DNA of 30,848 bases from Verrucomicrobiaceae bacterium UBA2429 (GTDB lineage: Bacteria; Verrucomicrobiota; Verrucomicrobiia; Verrucomicrobiales; Verrucomicrobiaceae): positions 1 to 30,848 of the forward strand of contig DDQZ01000102.1 of the NCBI GenBank assembly GCA_002343505.1, read 5' to 3'. The translations under genes were made by a program, and so were the position numbers. The notes under the pieces are model-generated. The model had not been told where the DNA came from and ran no database searches. It saw nothing but the letters and a program-made list of their open reading frames with translations. Positions 21,892-30,043 of the stretch are shown one piece after another. Every line of letters begins with the position of its first letter. Within the stretch, counting starts at the first letter, position 1.

Positions 21892-23778
21892 TCAGCCGCC
21901 GTTTTGGTACTGGAGTTGGTAGAGTTTTTGATAAAGAGGGCTGGTCTGAAGCAGCGTCTGATGCGGCCCCACCGCCTCCACCCGGCCCTCGTTCATGACG
22001 ATGATCTGGTCGGCTTCCAGAATGGTGGAGAGACGGTGCGCGATGGCGATGACCGTGCGCCCCTGCGCCAGGGTCTCGATGGCGTCCTGGATGATTTTCT
22101 CGGTCTCGGTGTCGAGCGCGGAAGTGGCCTCGTCGAGCAGCAGGACGGGCGCGTTGCGCAAAATGGCGCGGGCGATGGAGATGCGCTGCTTCTGGCCGCC
22201 GGAGAGGTTGCAGCCGGCATCGCCGACCACGGCGTCGTAGCCGCCCTGGATTTGCTGGATGAACTCGTGCGCGTGCGCCTGCTTCGAGGCGGCGAGGATT
22301 TCATCCTCCGTGGCATCGAGACGGCCGTAACGGATGTTTTCGCGGATGGTGTCGTGGAAGAGAAAGGTGTCCTGGCTCACCATGCCGATGTTTTCCCGCA
22401 GGCTGCTTACCGTGGCGAGGCGGATGTCCTCCCCGTCCAGCAGCACGCGGCCGGAGTCGGGATCATAGAAGCGCAGCAAAAGAGAGAAAAGAGTGCTCTT
22501 GCCTGCGCCGCTGGGGCCGACCAGGGCGTAAAATTTGCCCGGCTGGAGATCCAGGCTCACGCCGCGCACGGCGGCTTTTTCCAGCTTCGCGCCGGACGGC
22601 GCGTGGTAGGCGAAGGACACTTCGTCAAAACGGATCGCCCCGGAAACGCGCGGCAGCCTCCTCGCATCCGGCGCGTCGGTGATGTCCGGCTGGCGGTCGA
22701 GCACGCGGAAGATGTTGTTGATGGCATAGACCGTCTTTTGCATGAGCAGGCTCACCTTGCTCAGCTCCTTGGCGGGCGGGTAAATCTTCGAGAGCGCCAG
22801 CACGAGCACGATCAGCTCATGCGCGGGCCTCTCCTTCCACCAAAAGTAAACCAGCCCGGCCGCGATGCCGATGGAGGCCACGGCCTCGACGATGGGGCCG
22901 ATCATCTCCGTCGCGCGCGTCCAGCGCAGGATGTTGCGCGTCATCTCGCGGTTGGCGCGGTCGAAGCGTTTGCACTCGTAGTCCTCGCGCGCGTTGGCCT
23001 TCACCAGGCGGATGCCGGTGAAGGACTCGTGCATGGCCGTCATCATGGCGCCGACCTCCTTTTCCTCGCGCGCGCCCACCTTGCGCACGCGGCGCCCGAT
23101 GACAAGGATCGGCGCCAGGCAGAGAGGGAAGACCACCAGCGACATGAGCGTGAAGAACCAGTCCATGGCGAAAAGCGTGGCCAGGATCACGATGATGGTC
23201 AGCGGCCGGTTCGAGATGAGCTGCACCACCTGCAGCGCGTGACTCTGCGCCACGCGGGATTGATGCGAGACCACCTGCATGAGCTCGCCCGCCTTGGTGG
23301 TGGCAAAGAACGCCGGCGACTGGCGCATGATGGCCGCGAAGACATCGCTGCGGATTTGGAAGAGCATCTTCGTGCCCACCCAGGCCAGGCAGTATTTGTT
23401 CAGATACTCCAGGACTCCGCTCAGAAACATCAGCAGCGGAATGCAGGCGCAGGCCGCGATGACGCCCCAAAGGCCCATCGGCGTGCCGGGCTCCAGGCCG
23501 AGCATCTCACCGAGGTTGATCTTGCCCACGAAGGCCATCTCCACGGGCATGCTCAGGTCCTTGCTCGCGCCGTCGAGCACGAGTTGAAAAATCAACTGCA
23601 AACCCAGGATCATCACCGCGTTGAATGACGCCGCCAGCGCGCCCAGCCCCATGCCCAGAAAGAACCTGCCCAGCCAGGGCCGCAAGTAGGGCAGCAGACG
23701 CCGGTAGGGCATTTTCAGGTGCTTGAGCTCGGCTTCGGTGATGGGAGCCAGGCTGTTGGAGTGCTTCGCTGCGGACAT
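21892..23778 (-). CDS. msbA: MsbA-like ABC exporter (fused membrane and ATPase domains)
   Basis: A 628-residue half-transporter, probably a homodimer in the inner membrane exporting lipid A or another lipid. The N-terminal region has six membrane segments (about 35-350). The ATPase domain shows Walker A GPSGAGKS (421-428), Q-loop Gln469, signature LSGGQ (525-529), Walker B VLLLDE (545-550, catalytic Glu550) and switch His581. This matches lipid/drug exporters such as MsbA, but substrate assignment is by family only, so the symbol is tentative. An unusual insert (about 72-105) extends the first external loop. Its leader contains a terminator-like hairpin. Confidence 0.9.
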   Translation of the reverse strand: MSAAKHSNSLAPITEAELKHLKMPYRRLLPYLRPWLGRFFLGMGLGALAASFNAVMILGLQLIFQLVLDGASKDLSMPVEMAFVGKINLGEMLGLEPGTPMGLWGVIAACACIPLLMFLSGVLEYLNKYCLAWVGTKMLFQIRSDVFAAIMRQSPAFFATTKAGELMQVVSHQSRVAQSHALQVVQLISNRPLTIIVILATLFAMDWFFTLMSLVVFPLCLAPILVIGRRVRKVGAREEKEVGAMMTAMHESFTGIRLVKANAREDYECKRFDRANREMTRNILRWTRATEMIGPIVEAVASIGIAAGLVYFWWKERPAHELIVLVLALSKIYPPAKELSKVSLLMQKTVYAINNIFRVLDRQPDITDAPDARRLPRVSGAIRFDEVSFAYHAPSGAKLEKAAVRGVSLDLQPGKFYALVGPSGAGKSTLFSLLLRFYDPDSGRVLLDGEDIRLATVSSLRENIGMVSQDTFLFHDTIRENIRYGRLDATEDEILAASKQAHAHEFIQQIQGGYDAVVGDAGCNLSGGQKQRISIARAILRNAPVLLLDEATSALDTETEKIIQDAIETLAQGRTVIAIAHRLSTILEADQIIVMNEGRVEAVGPHQTLLQTSPLYQKLYQLQYQNGG

Positions 23779-23787
23779 GGATCAATG

Positions 23788-23808
23788 AAAAAGCGGGCAT
23801 CGGCCCGC
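23788..23808 (-). promoter_or_regulatory. Terminator-like hairpin with T-run in the msbA leader
   Basis: Read on the minus strand, a 6-bp stem GCGGGC/GCCCGC with a 4-base loop (23808-23793) is followed directly by five T residues (23792-23788). The msbA ATG begins only nine bases later, with no obvious Shine-Dalgarno between. No minus-strand gene precedes it (the neighbour is divergent), so it would act on the msbA leader itself as an attenuator or translational block, or as the end of an antisense or small RNA. This is inferred from shape only. Confidence 0.4.
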
Positions 23809-23930
23809 CGCCGACACTTAGCATTGCGGCATTTCCACGTCGAGCCAGTTCTGTGCCCGGCAACAAGCCACCCCGGTTCTTTCCGGTTTCATTTACTTTT
23901 GTGGAAACAAGCCGACATCCATCCTCCACC

Positions 23931-24746
23931 GTGCTTTTTGACTCGCACAACCACCTTCATGACGCGCGCCTGCTGCCGTGGCGCGCGGAGATCATGGCAG
24001 AGCTGCCCGCGCTGGGCATTGCCGGTGTGGTGGCCAATGGCACCTGCGAGCAGGACTGGCCCGCCGTGGCGGAACTGGCGCGGGCGCATCCCTGGGTGCG
24101 GCCCTCCTTTGGCCTGCATCCCTGGCGGGTCAGCGGGCGCGGTCCCGAGTGGAAGGAAACGCTGGAGGCATTTCTGGCGGAGTTTCCAGGCGCCGCAGTC
24201 GGGGAGATCGGGCTGGACCGCTGGATGGAGCAGCCTGATGTCGAAGCGCAGCGCGAGTGCTTCCTCTGGCAGCTCGATCTGGCGGCGCGTTTGGAGCGCC
24301 CTGTCACAGTCCATTGCCTGCGCGCCTGGGGGCTGCTGGATGAGGTGTTGCGCGCGGCGCGCCTGCCTGAGCGGGGTTTTCTTTTGCACTCCTACGGAGG
24401 TCCGGCGGAAATGATCCCCGGCTTTGTGAAAATGGGCGCGTTTTTCTCCTGCTCGCCCTGGTTCGGTCATCCGGCCAAATCCGCGAAACTCGCGGTCTTC
24501 AAGAGTGTGCCCGCCGACCGCCTTTTGATCGAAACCGACGCGCCGGACATGGCGCCGCCGGAGGAACTCGACACACATCCGCTGTGGCACGAAGGCCTGA
24601 GGCTGAACCACCCGGCCAACCTGCGCGTGAGTCTCTCTTTGCTGTCACGCCTGCGCGGAACGCCTGGGGATGAGCTTGCGGCGCAGATCGCGGCCAATCA
24701 CCGGAGTCTCTTTGGCGAATGCGGGGTCACTCGGGATGCACGATGA
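23931..24746 (+). CDS. TatD-family metal-dependent hydrolase
   Basis: A 271-residue TIM-barrel metal-dependent hydrolase (TatD family, 3'-5' DNase or related). The GTG at 23931 gives FDSHNH (3-8) at the N-terminus, the family norm; GTG codons at 23901 and 23853 would add 10 or 26 residues without homology support. Visible metal ligands are His6 and His8, Glu92 in VGEIGLD, His128 in TVHCL, His153 in LLHSYGG and Asp203 in LIETDAPD. Length is usual. Its role (DNA repair, stress or D-Tyr-tRNA-like activity) is not set by the sequence. It is divergent from msbA and overlaps pbpC by 20 bases at its 3' end. Confidence 0.92.
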   Translation: MLFDSHNHLHDARLLPWRAEIMAELPALGIAGVVANGTCEQDWPAVAELARAHPWVRPSFGLHPWRVSGRGPEWKETLEAFLAEFPGAAVGEIGLDRWMEQPDVEAQRECFLWQLDLAARLERPVTVHCLRAWGLLDEVLRAARLPERGFLLHSYGGPAEMIPGFVKMGAFFSCSPWFGHPAKSAKLAVFKSVPADRLLIETDAPDMAPPEELDTHPLWHEGLRLNHPANLRVSLSLLSRLRGTPGDELAAQIAANHRSLFGECGVTRDAR

Positions 24747-26979
24747 CAAAAGTGCGGCGCGTCTCGCCTGTGGCCGGGTCCTCCGCGCGCAACGTGTGGC
24801 GCCCCGGCTTGAGCAGGGCCACGGGCCTGCCAGCGTCATCCACGATCTCCAGCGTGCCGCAATCCCATCGCACCCCCTGCTGGTTCGCTTGGAGCAGCAG
24901 GCGCGCGCCGGAGCCGGGCAGGTCGGGGTCCAGATGAATGACGGTGCCGGGAGCGGGACTGGTGATCTGCCAGGGGCGCTTCTCTTTTTTCGCCGTCTCG
25001 CACACGACGAGATCTCCCATCCAGTTGTCAGCGCCGGCCACCCAGTCCGCGTAGATGCCGGGCAGGATGGCCCTTCCCTGCGCGTCGTAGTCCTCCGCGC
25101 CGGCAGGTGGGGGCAGGCGCTGCGGAGGAAACCAATCCTCCCGGCTCACACGCGCGGGTGGCGACTGTGGAGTGAGCCGCCTGCCTGTGCGCGGATCTAT
25201 GACCGCCTTCACCAGACCTGGAGGCGGTTCATGCCAGGAGACACCGCGCCGGCGCTGCAACTCCAGCATCACGTCCCGCCAGATGGGGGCCGCGCCGGTC
25301 ACTCCGCTCACGTCTTGCATGGGCCGGTTGTCGAAATTGCCCGCCCACACGCCGACGGTGAACTCGCGGGTGAAGCCGAGCGTCCAGTTGTCGCGGTAGG
25401 TGGAGCTGGTGCCAGTCTTCACAGCGGCGGGGAAAGGCAGCCGCAGCACGGAGTTCTGGCCGAAGGTCAGCGCGCGCGCCGAGTTGTCGGCGAGAATGTC
25501 CGCGATGAGATAACAAAAGGTGCCGTCAAGCAGCCGCGCGCCCTCGTTTTCCCGCGGCAGCAGCGACCAGGGTTTGTGAATGCCCAGGCGCGCCAGGCAG
25601 GCATAGGCGTTCGCCAGCTCCACAAGCCGAACGGGCGCGTTGCCGATCGTGAGTCCGGGACCGTAATGCTCCGCGCTTTCCGTGAGAGTGGTCAGCCCCA
25701 GCTGGCGCAGCCTGCGCAGCAGCGCCCCGGGGCCGCCGGCGCTTTGCAGCACCTTTACCGCCGAGACATTCAGCGAGTTTCCCAACGCAGCCCGATAGGT
25801 CATGGGGCCGTAATGCTTGAGCGTGTAGTTTTCCGGCAGGTAGGAGCCGCTGCCGGTGGAGTACTCCACTGGCAGGTCCGCCACAATGCTCGCCGGTGCC
25901 GCTCCCCGCTCGAAGGCCAGGAGATAAGTGAAGGGTTTCACCGCCGAGCCGGGAGAACGGGGAGTCCACGCGCCGTTGATCTGGCCGCCATCCGGCGCGG
26001 AGAAGTCGCGCGATCCCGCCAGCGCGAGGATGTGGCCGGTGGCGTTTTCAATGACCACCACCGCCGCCTGGGTGACCTGGCGCTCCCGCAGTCCGGAGAG
26101 TCTTTCCGTGATGACGCGCTCCACCGCGCGCTGCAGCGCCGCGTCCAGTGTGGTGAGCACCACTGGATCCGGCGCCGTTCCGCCGGCGAGCATTTGCACC
26201 GCGTGCGGCGCCTCGAAGCCTCCGTTGAAGCGCCGCAGCCTGACGGGTTCGGCCAGCGCGGTTTGCAACTGCCCCGCGTCCAGCCAGCCGAGCGCGCGCA
26301 TTTTCTCCAGGATGCGCGTCTGGCGCGGCCGGGCGCGTTCGATGCCGCGAAAAGGGTTCAGCCGCGCGGGCGACTGGGGGATGGCCGCCAGCAGCGCGCA
26401 CTCTGCGGGTGAGAGATCAGGCAGCGGTTTGTCAAAGTAGCCCAGCGCCGCGCTCTCGCAGCCTGTCAGCAGGTTGCCGTAAGAGACGCGGTTCAGCCAG
26501 GCTGCCAGCACCTCCTCCTTGCTCCAGGTCATCGCCAGACGGCGCGCTTGGAGCGCCTCCACCAGCTTCACGCCAAGGGTTCGCGGACCTGGCCGGGCGG
26601 CGGTGATTTTGATGAGCTGCTGGTGCAGCGTGGAGGCTCCGGAGACCACCCTTCCGGCGCGCAGATTGTCCCAGGCCGAACGGGCGATCGCCAGCAAATC
26701 CACGCCGCCATGCTGAAAGAAGCGCTTGTCCTCAGCCGCAAGCACCGCGTTTCGCAAATGCTCCGGGATGTCCGCATAGGAAGCCGTGCCTGCCACCCGC
26801 TGTCCCTCCTCAGTCAGGAGCATGCGCAGCGGTGTGCCATCGGCGGCCAGAAAGCGCGTCGAGACACTCTGCGCCGCAAGCAAGGCGGGCGGCAAAGGCG
26901 CCAGCCACGGCGCGCCAAACCACGCCGCCAGCGCGCCCGCGAGCAGGGCGGCGGAGAAGACAGTCAGGCGGCGGCGCAT
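24727..26979 (-). CDS. pbpC: Penicillin-binding protein 1C
   Basis: A bifunctional peptidoglycan synthase of 750 residues anchored by one membrane segment (about 5-25). The glycosyltransferase-51 domain has catalytic Glu83 in AAEDKRFFQHGGVD, GASTLHQQL (114-122) and WLNRVSYGN. The transpeptidase domain has the Ser-x-x-Lys nucleophile SAVK (Ser345, Lys348), SLN (401-403) and KTGTS (520-524). A C-terminal BiPBP_C-type domain (about 650-750) is specific to PBP1C. ATG at 26979 is chosen because it begins the basic MRRRL ahead of the anchor; a 23-codon extension overlaps the divergent gene. The usual partner, an alpha-2-macroglobulin-like protein, is not adjacent. Confidence 0.95.
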   Translation of the reverse strand: MRRRLTVFSAALLAGALAAWFGAPWLAPLPPALLAAQSVSTRFLAADGTPLRMLLTEEGQRVAGTASYADIPEHLRNAVLAAEDKRFFQHGGVDLLAIARSAWDNLRAGRVVSGASTLHQQLIKITAARPGPRTLGVKLVEALQARRLAMTWSKEEVLAAWLNRVSYGNLLTGCESAALGYFDKPLPDLSPAECALLAAIPQSPARLNPFRGIERARPRQTRILEKMRALGWLDAGQLQTALAEPVRLRRFNGGFEAPHAVQMLAGGTAPDPVVLTTLDAALQRAVERVITERLSGLRERQVTQAAVVVIENATGHILALAGSRDFSAPDGGQINGAWTPRSPGSAVKPFTYLLAFERGAAPASIVADLPVEYSTGSGSYLPENYTLKHYGPMTYRAALGNSLNVSAVKVLQSAGGPGALLRRLRQLGLTTLTESAEHYGPGLTIGNAPVRLVELANAYACLARLGIHKPWSLLPRENEGARLLDGTFCYLIADILADNSARALTFGQNSVLRLPFPAAVKTGTSSTYRDNWTLGFTREFTVGVWAGNFDNRPMQDVSGVTGAAPIWRDVMLELQRRRGVSWHEPPPGLVKAVIDPRTGRRLTPQSPPARVSREDWFPPQRLPPPAGAEDYDAQGRAILPGIYADWVAGADNWMGDLVVCETAKKEKRPWQITSPAPGTVIHLDPDLPGSGARLLLQANQQGVRWDCGTLEIVDDAGRPVALLKPGRHTLRAEDPATGETRRTFVIVHPE

Positions 26980-27029
26980 GGGCCAGATAACGCCGGAAAG
27001 CCCGGCTTCTCCAGCCCCGTTCTCAGCGC

Positions 27030-29939
27030 GTGAACCGGGTTTTGACATTTTTCCTTCTGAGCGGCGCCGCCGTGCATGCAGTGGATTTTTCCCGCGAGGT
27101 GCTGCCGGTGCTGCAGCGCGCGTGCTTCGAGTGCCATGGCGCGGAGGAGGCGCGCGGAGGACTGCGCCTGCATGAAAAGGCGGCCATTTCCGCCGGAGGC
27201 AAGCACGGCGCGGTCATCACGGCTGGCAAACCCGATGAAAGCGAGCTGCTGCGCCGCGTGTCCCTGCCGCGCACGGACAAGGAGGCCATGCCACGCCGCG
27301 GCACACCGCTGACGAAGGATGAGATCGCCAAACTGCGCGAGTGGATCGCCGCCGGGGCCGTGTGGCCGGAGACGGTGACTTTGCAGCAGCACTGGGCCTA
27401 TGTGCCGCCCGTGAAACCCGCCGTGCCCCAGGGCGCGGCGCATCCGCTGGATGCCTTCACGCGCGCGCGTCTCGCCGCCGAGGGTCTGGCACCGAGCGCG
27501 CCCGCCGCGCCGGAGACAATCGCGCGCCGGCTGCACCTCGACCTCACCGGCATCCCTCCCGTGCCGGCGGAGGTGGAGCACTTTGTTAAAGACCATGCCG
27601 CCGATGCCCAGGGCGCGGTGGAGCGGCTCGCGGACCGACTTCTGAACTCCCCGGATTACGGTGTGAAATGGGCGCGGCATTGGCTGGATCTCGCCCGTTA
27701 CGCCGACTCGCACGGTTTTCAGCGCGATGACCTGCGGCAAATCTGGGGCTGGCGCGACTGGGTGGTCAGCGCGCTCAATGCCGACAAGCCTTTTGATGAG
27801 TTTAGCATCGAGCAAATCGCCGGCGACCTGCTGCCGAATGCCACGCCGGAGCAGGTCATCGCCACGGGTTTCCACCGCTGCACGCCGACGAATGTGGAGG
27901 CCGGCACCGAGCCGGAGGAGAGCCGCATCAACCAGGTGATTGACCGCGTCAACACCACCGGCGCCGTGTGGCTGGGCAGCACGCTGGAGTGCGCGCAGTG
28001 CCATAACCACAAGTATGATCCCTTCACCCAGCAGGACTACTACCGGCTGCTGGCCTACTTCAACAACACCGAGCGCGAGGCCGAGCGCTCGAATCCGAAG
28101 GTGCCCGGCTCCATCGCCTTCAAAGGCTCGCCCATGGAGATGCGCGACACCACCCAGGAGCAGGAGCGCGCGGCTTTGCAAAAGCAGCTAGAGGAGATGG
28201 ACGCCCGCATCAGCGCGCACGCGAAGAAGCGCGAGCGTCCTGCAAAGAAAGAAAAAATCGCCGCCATCACCGCGCTCAAGCCTCTGCGCGTGGACACCGA
28301 ATCCGCCTCCGAGGCCGAGACGCGCGACGATGCCAGCATCCTCTTCATCGGCGAGGCGCCCGATGGCGACACTTACACGCTCGAACTGGATCTACCGACC
28401 ACGCCCGTCCACGGCATCCTCATCGAGGTGCTCACCGATCCCTCCCTGCCAGGCGACGGCCCCGGGCGCGGCGATGCCACTCGGCCGAACTTTGTCTTGC
28501 AAGAACTTCACGCCGAGCTGCTCCCGCCCGGCAAGGACAAGACCGGCGGCGTGCCGCTGAAGTTCGCCCGCGCCCGCGCCAGTTTCTCCCAGGCGCGCTT
28601 TGATGTGGCGGGCCTCATTGATGAAGACCCCGCCACCGGCTGGGCCATCAATCCACAATTTCACAAGCCGCACTGGGCCGCGCTAGCCTTCGAAAAACCG
28701 CTCCCCCTGGAGCCAGGCTCGCGACTTGGCCTGCGGCTCGTGCAGCACTTCGGCGGCAAACGTGTCATCGGCAGACTGCGCGTGAGCGCCTTCAATGACA
28801 CGGTCGAGGAGCACCTGCCGGAGCCGGTGGATGCCGGGGATGACAAAGCCGCCAAAGACCCCGTGCTGGCGCGCCTGGAGGCGCAGCGAAAGGCGCTCCA
28901 GCGCAAGCTCGACGCCCTCAAGCCCGCCACCTCCGAAGTCATGCGCGAGCTGCCCGAGCCGCGCATGACCAGCCTCTTCAAGCGCGGCGAATACACGAAC
29001 CCCGGAGACCCTGTGACCGCCGCCGTGCCCGCCCTTTTCGAAAAGCAGCCCGAGGGCGCTCCGAACCGCCTCACCCTCGCGCGCTGGCTCGTCAGCCGCG
29101 ACAATCCGCTCGCCGCCCGTGTCACCGTGAACCGCATCTGGAATGAGGTCTTCGGGCGCGGCATCGTGGCCACCGTCGAGGACTTCGGCATCAAAGGCAC
29201 GCCGCCCACGCATCCCGAACTGCTCGATTGGCTCGCGGTCGAATTCATGGACCAGGGCTGGAGCCTGAAAAAGCTCCTGCGGCTCATCGTCACCTCGCAG
29301 ACTTACCAGCAGAGCAGTCACGCCCCCGCCAACGCCGCAGCGCAGGACAAAGACCCGGAAAACCTGCTGCTCTGGCGCATGGTCCGCTTCCGCCTCGATG
29401 CCGAGGGCATCCGCGACAACGCGCTCGCCATCGCCGGCCTGCTCAACCCCAAGCAAGGCGGCCCACCCATTTACCCGCCCCAGCCCGACGGCCTCTGGGC
29501 CAAAGTCGGCGGCCAGCAATACAAGTATGAAGTCAGCCCCGGCGCGGAGAAGCACCGGCGCGGCCTTTACGTCGTGCTCAAGCGCGGCGCGCCGTATCCG
29601 AGCTTTGTGAACTTCGACTCCGGCCCGCGCATGGCCTGCGTGGTGAAGCGCCACCGCTCGAACACTCCTCTGCAAGCGCTCAACCTCCTCAATGACCCCG
29701 TCTATGTCGAAGCCGCGCAGGCCTTGGCCCAGCGAATCATCAGTGAAAAGCCCGGCGCCAATGCCGAACAGCGCATCCGTCATGGCTTCCGCCTCGCCCT
29801 TTCCCGGACACCGACTCCCACCGAACTCGCCGCTCTTCACGCCCTCTGGCAAAAGCAATACGTCAAAAGCGAGACCGCCGCCTTCGAAGCCGTGGCGCTC
29901 GCCTTGCTGAACCTCGACGAGACGATTTCGAAGGAGTGA
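27030..29939 (+). CDS. PSCyt1/DUF1549/DUF1553 protein (planctomycete-type cytochrome c family)
   Basis: A 969-residue exported protein with a signal peptide (GTG start; MNRVLTFFLLSGAAVHA). The PSCyt1 cytochrome-c-like domain has the haem motif CFECH (32-36) and a likely distal Met87. DUF1549 (about 140-360) holds a second CxxCH in LECAQCHNHKYDPF and the typical WARHWLDLARYADSHG. A long insert (about 370-650) precedes DUF1553 (about 670-930), marked by LVSRDNPLAARVTVNRIW and LDWLAVEFMDQGW. Families with this set are widespread in Planctomycetota and Verrucomicrobiota, often beside DUF1501 proteins; their function is unsettled and may relate to polysaccharide use. It is 50 bases from the divergent pbpC start. 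Confidence 0.95.
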   Translation: MNRVLTFFLLSGAAVHAVDFSREVLPVLQRACFECHGAEEARGGLRLHEKAAISAGGKHGAVITAGKPDESELLRRVSLPRTDKEAMPRRGTPLTKDEIAKLREWIAAGAVWPETVTLQQHWAYVPPVKPAVPQGAAHPLDAFTRARLAAEGLAPSAPAAPETIARRLHLDLTGIPPVPAEVEHFVKDHAADAQGAVERLADRLLNSPDYGVKWARHWLDLARYADSHGFQRDDLRQIWGWRDWVVSALNADKPFDEFSIEQIAGDLLPNATPEQVIATGFHRCTPTNVEAGTEPEESRINQVIDRVNTTGAVWLGSTLECAQCHNHKYDPFTQQDYYRLLAYFNNTEREAERSNPKVPGSIAFKGSPMEMRDTTQEQERAALQKQLEEMDARISAHAKKRERPAKKEKIAAITALKPLRVDTESASEAETRDDASILFIGEAPDGDTYTLELDLPTTPVHGILIEVLTDPSLPGDGPGRGDATRPNFVLQELHAELLPPGKDKTGGVPLKFARARASFSQARFDVAGLIDEDPATGWAINPQFHKPHWAALAFEKPLPLEPGSRLGLRLVQHFGGKRVIGRLRVSAFNDTVEEHLPEPVDAGDDKAAKDPVLARLEAQRKALQRKLDALKPATSEVMRELPEPRMTSLFKRGEYTNPGDPVTAAVPALFEKQPEGAPNRLTLARWLVSRDNPLAARVTVNRIWNEVFGRGIVATVEDFGIKGTPPTHPELLDWLAVEFMDQGWSLKKLLRLIVTSQTYQQSSHAPANAAAQDKDPENLLLWRMVRFRLDAEGIRDNALAIAGLLNPKQGGPPIYPPQPDGLWAKVGGQQYKYEVSPGAEKHRRGLYVVLKRGAPYPSFVNFDSGPRMACVVKRHRSNTPLQALNLLNDPVYVEAAQALAQRIISEKPGANAEQRIRHGFRLALSRTPTPTELAALHALWQKQYVKSETAAFEAVALALLNLDETISKE

Positions 29940-30043
29940 GCGGAAAGTGCCGGGCACCGATCCACGCCTTTATTGTCCAACACGAAAGACTCGCCCCCAG
30001 GCCCCCTCCGGCCGCATTCCGTGTCCTTATTTTCTCCAGTTTC

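Noticed and set aside
21316..23628. A plus-strand open frame of about 770 codons opposite msbA and the adaptor
   Set aside because: It mirrors a well-supported ABC exporter and adaptor; its His/Arg/Gln-rich translation has no domain pattern.
24670..26412. A plus-strand open frame of about 580 codons opposite pbpC
   Set aside because: Antisense to all catalytic motifs of PBP1C; translation is Arg/Gln/Gly-rich without recognisable domains.
26964..28181. A minus-strand open frame of about 405 codons opposite the PSCyt1/DUF1549 gene
   Set aside because: Antisense to the CxxCH and DUF1549 motifs; no domain pattern of its own.
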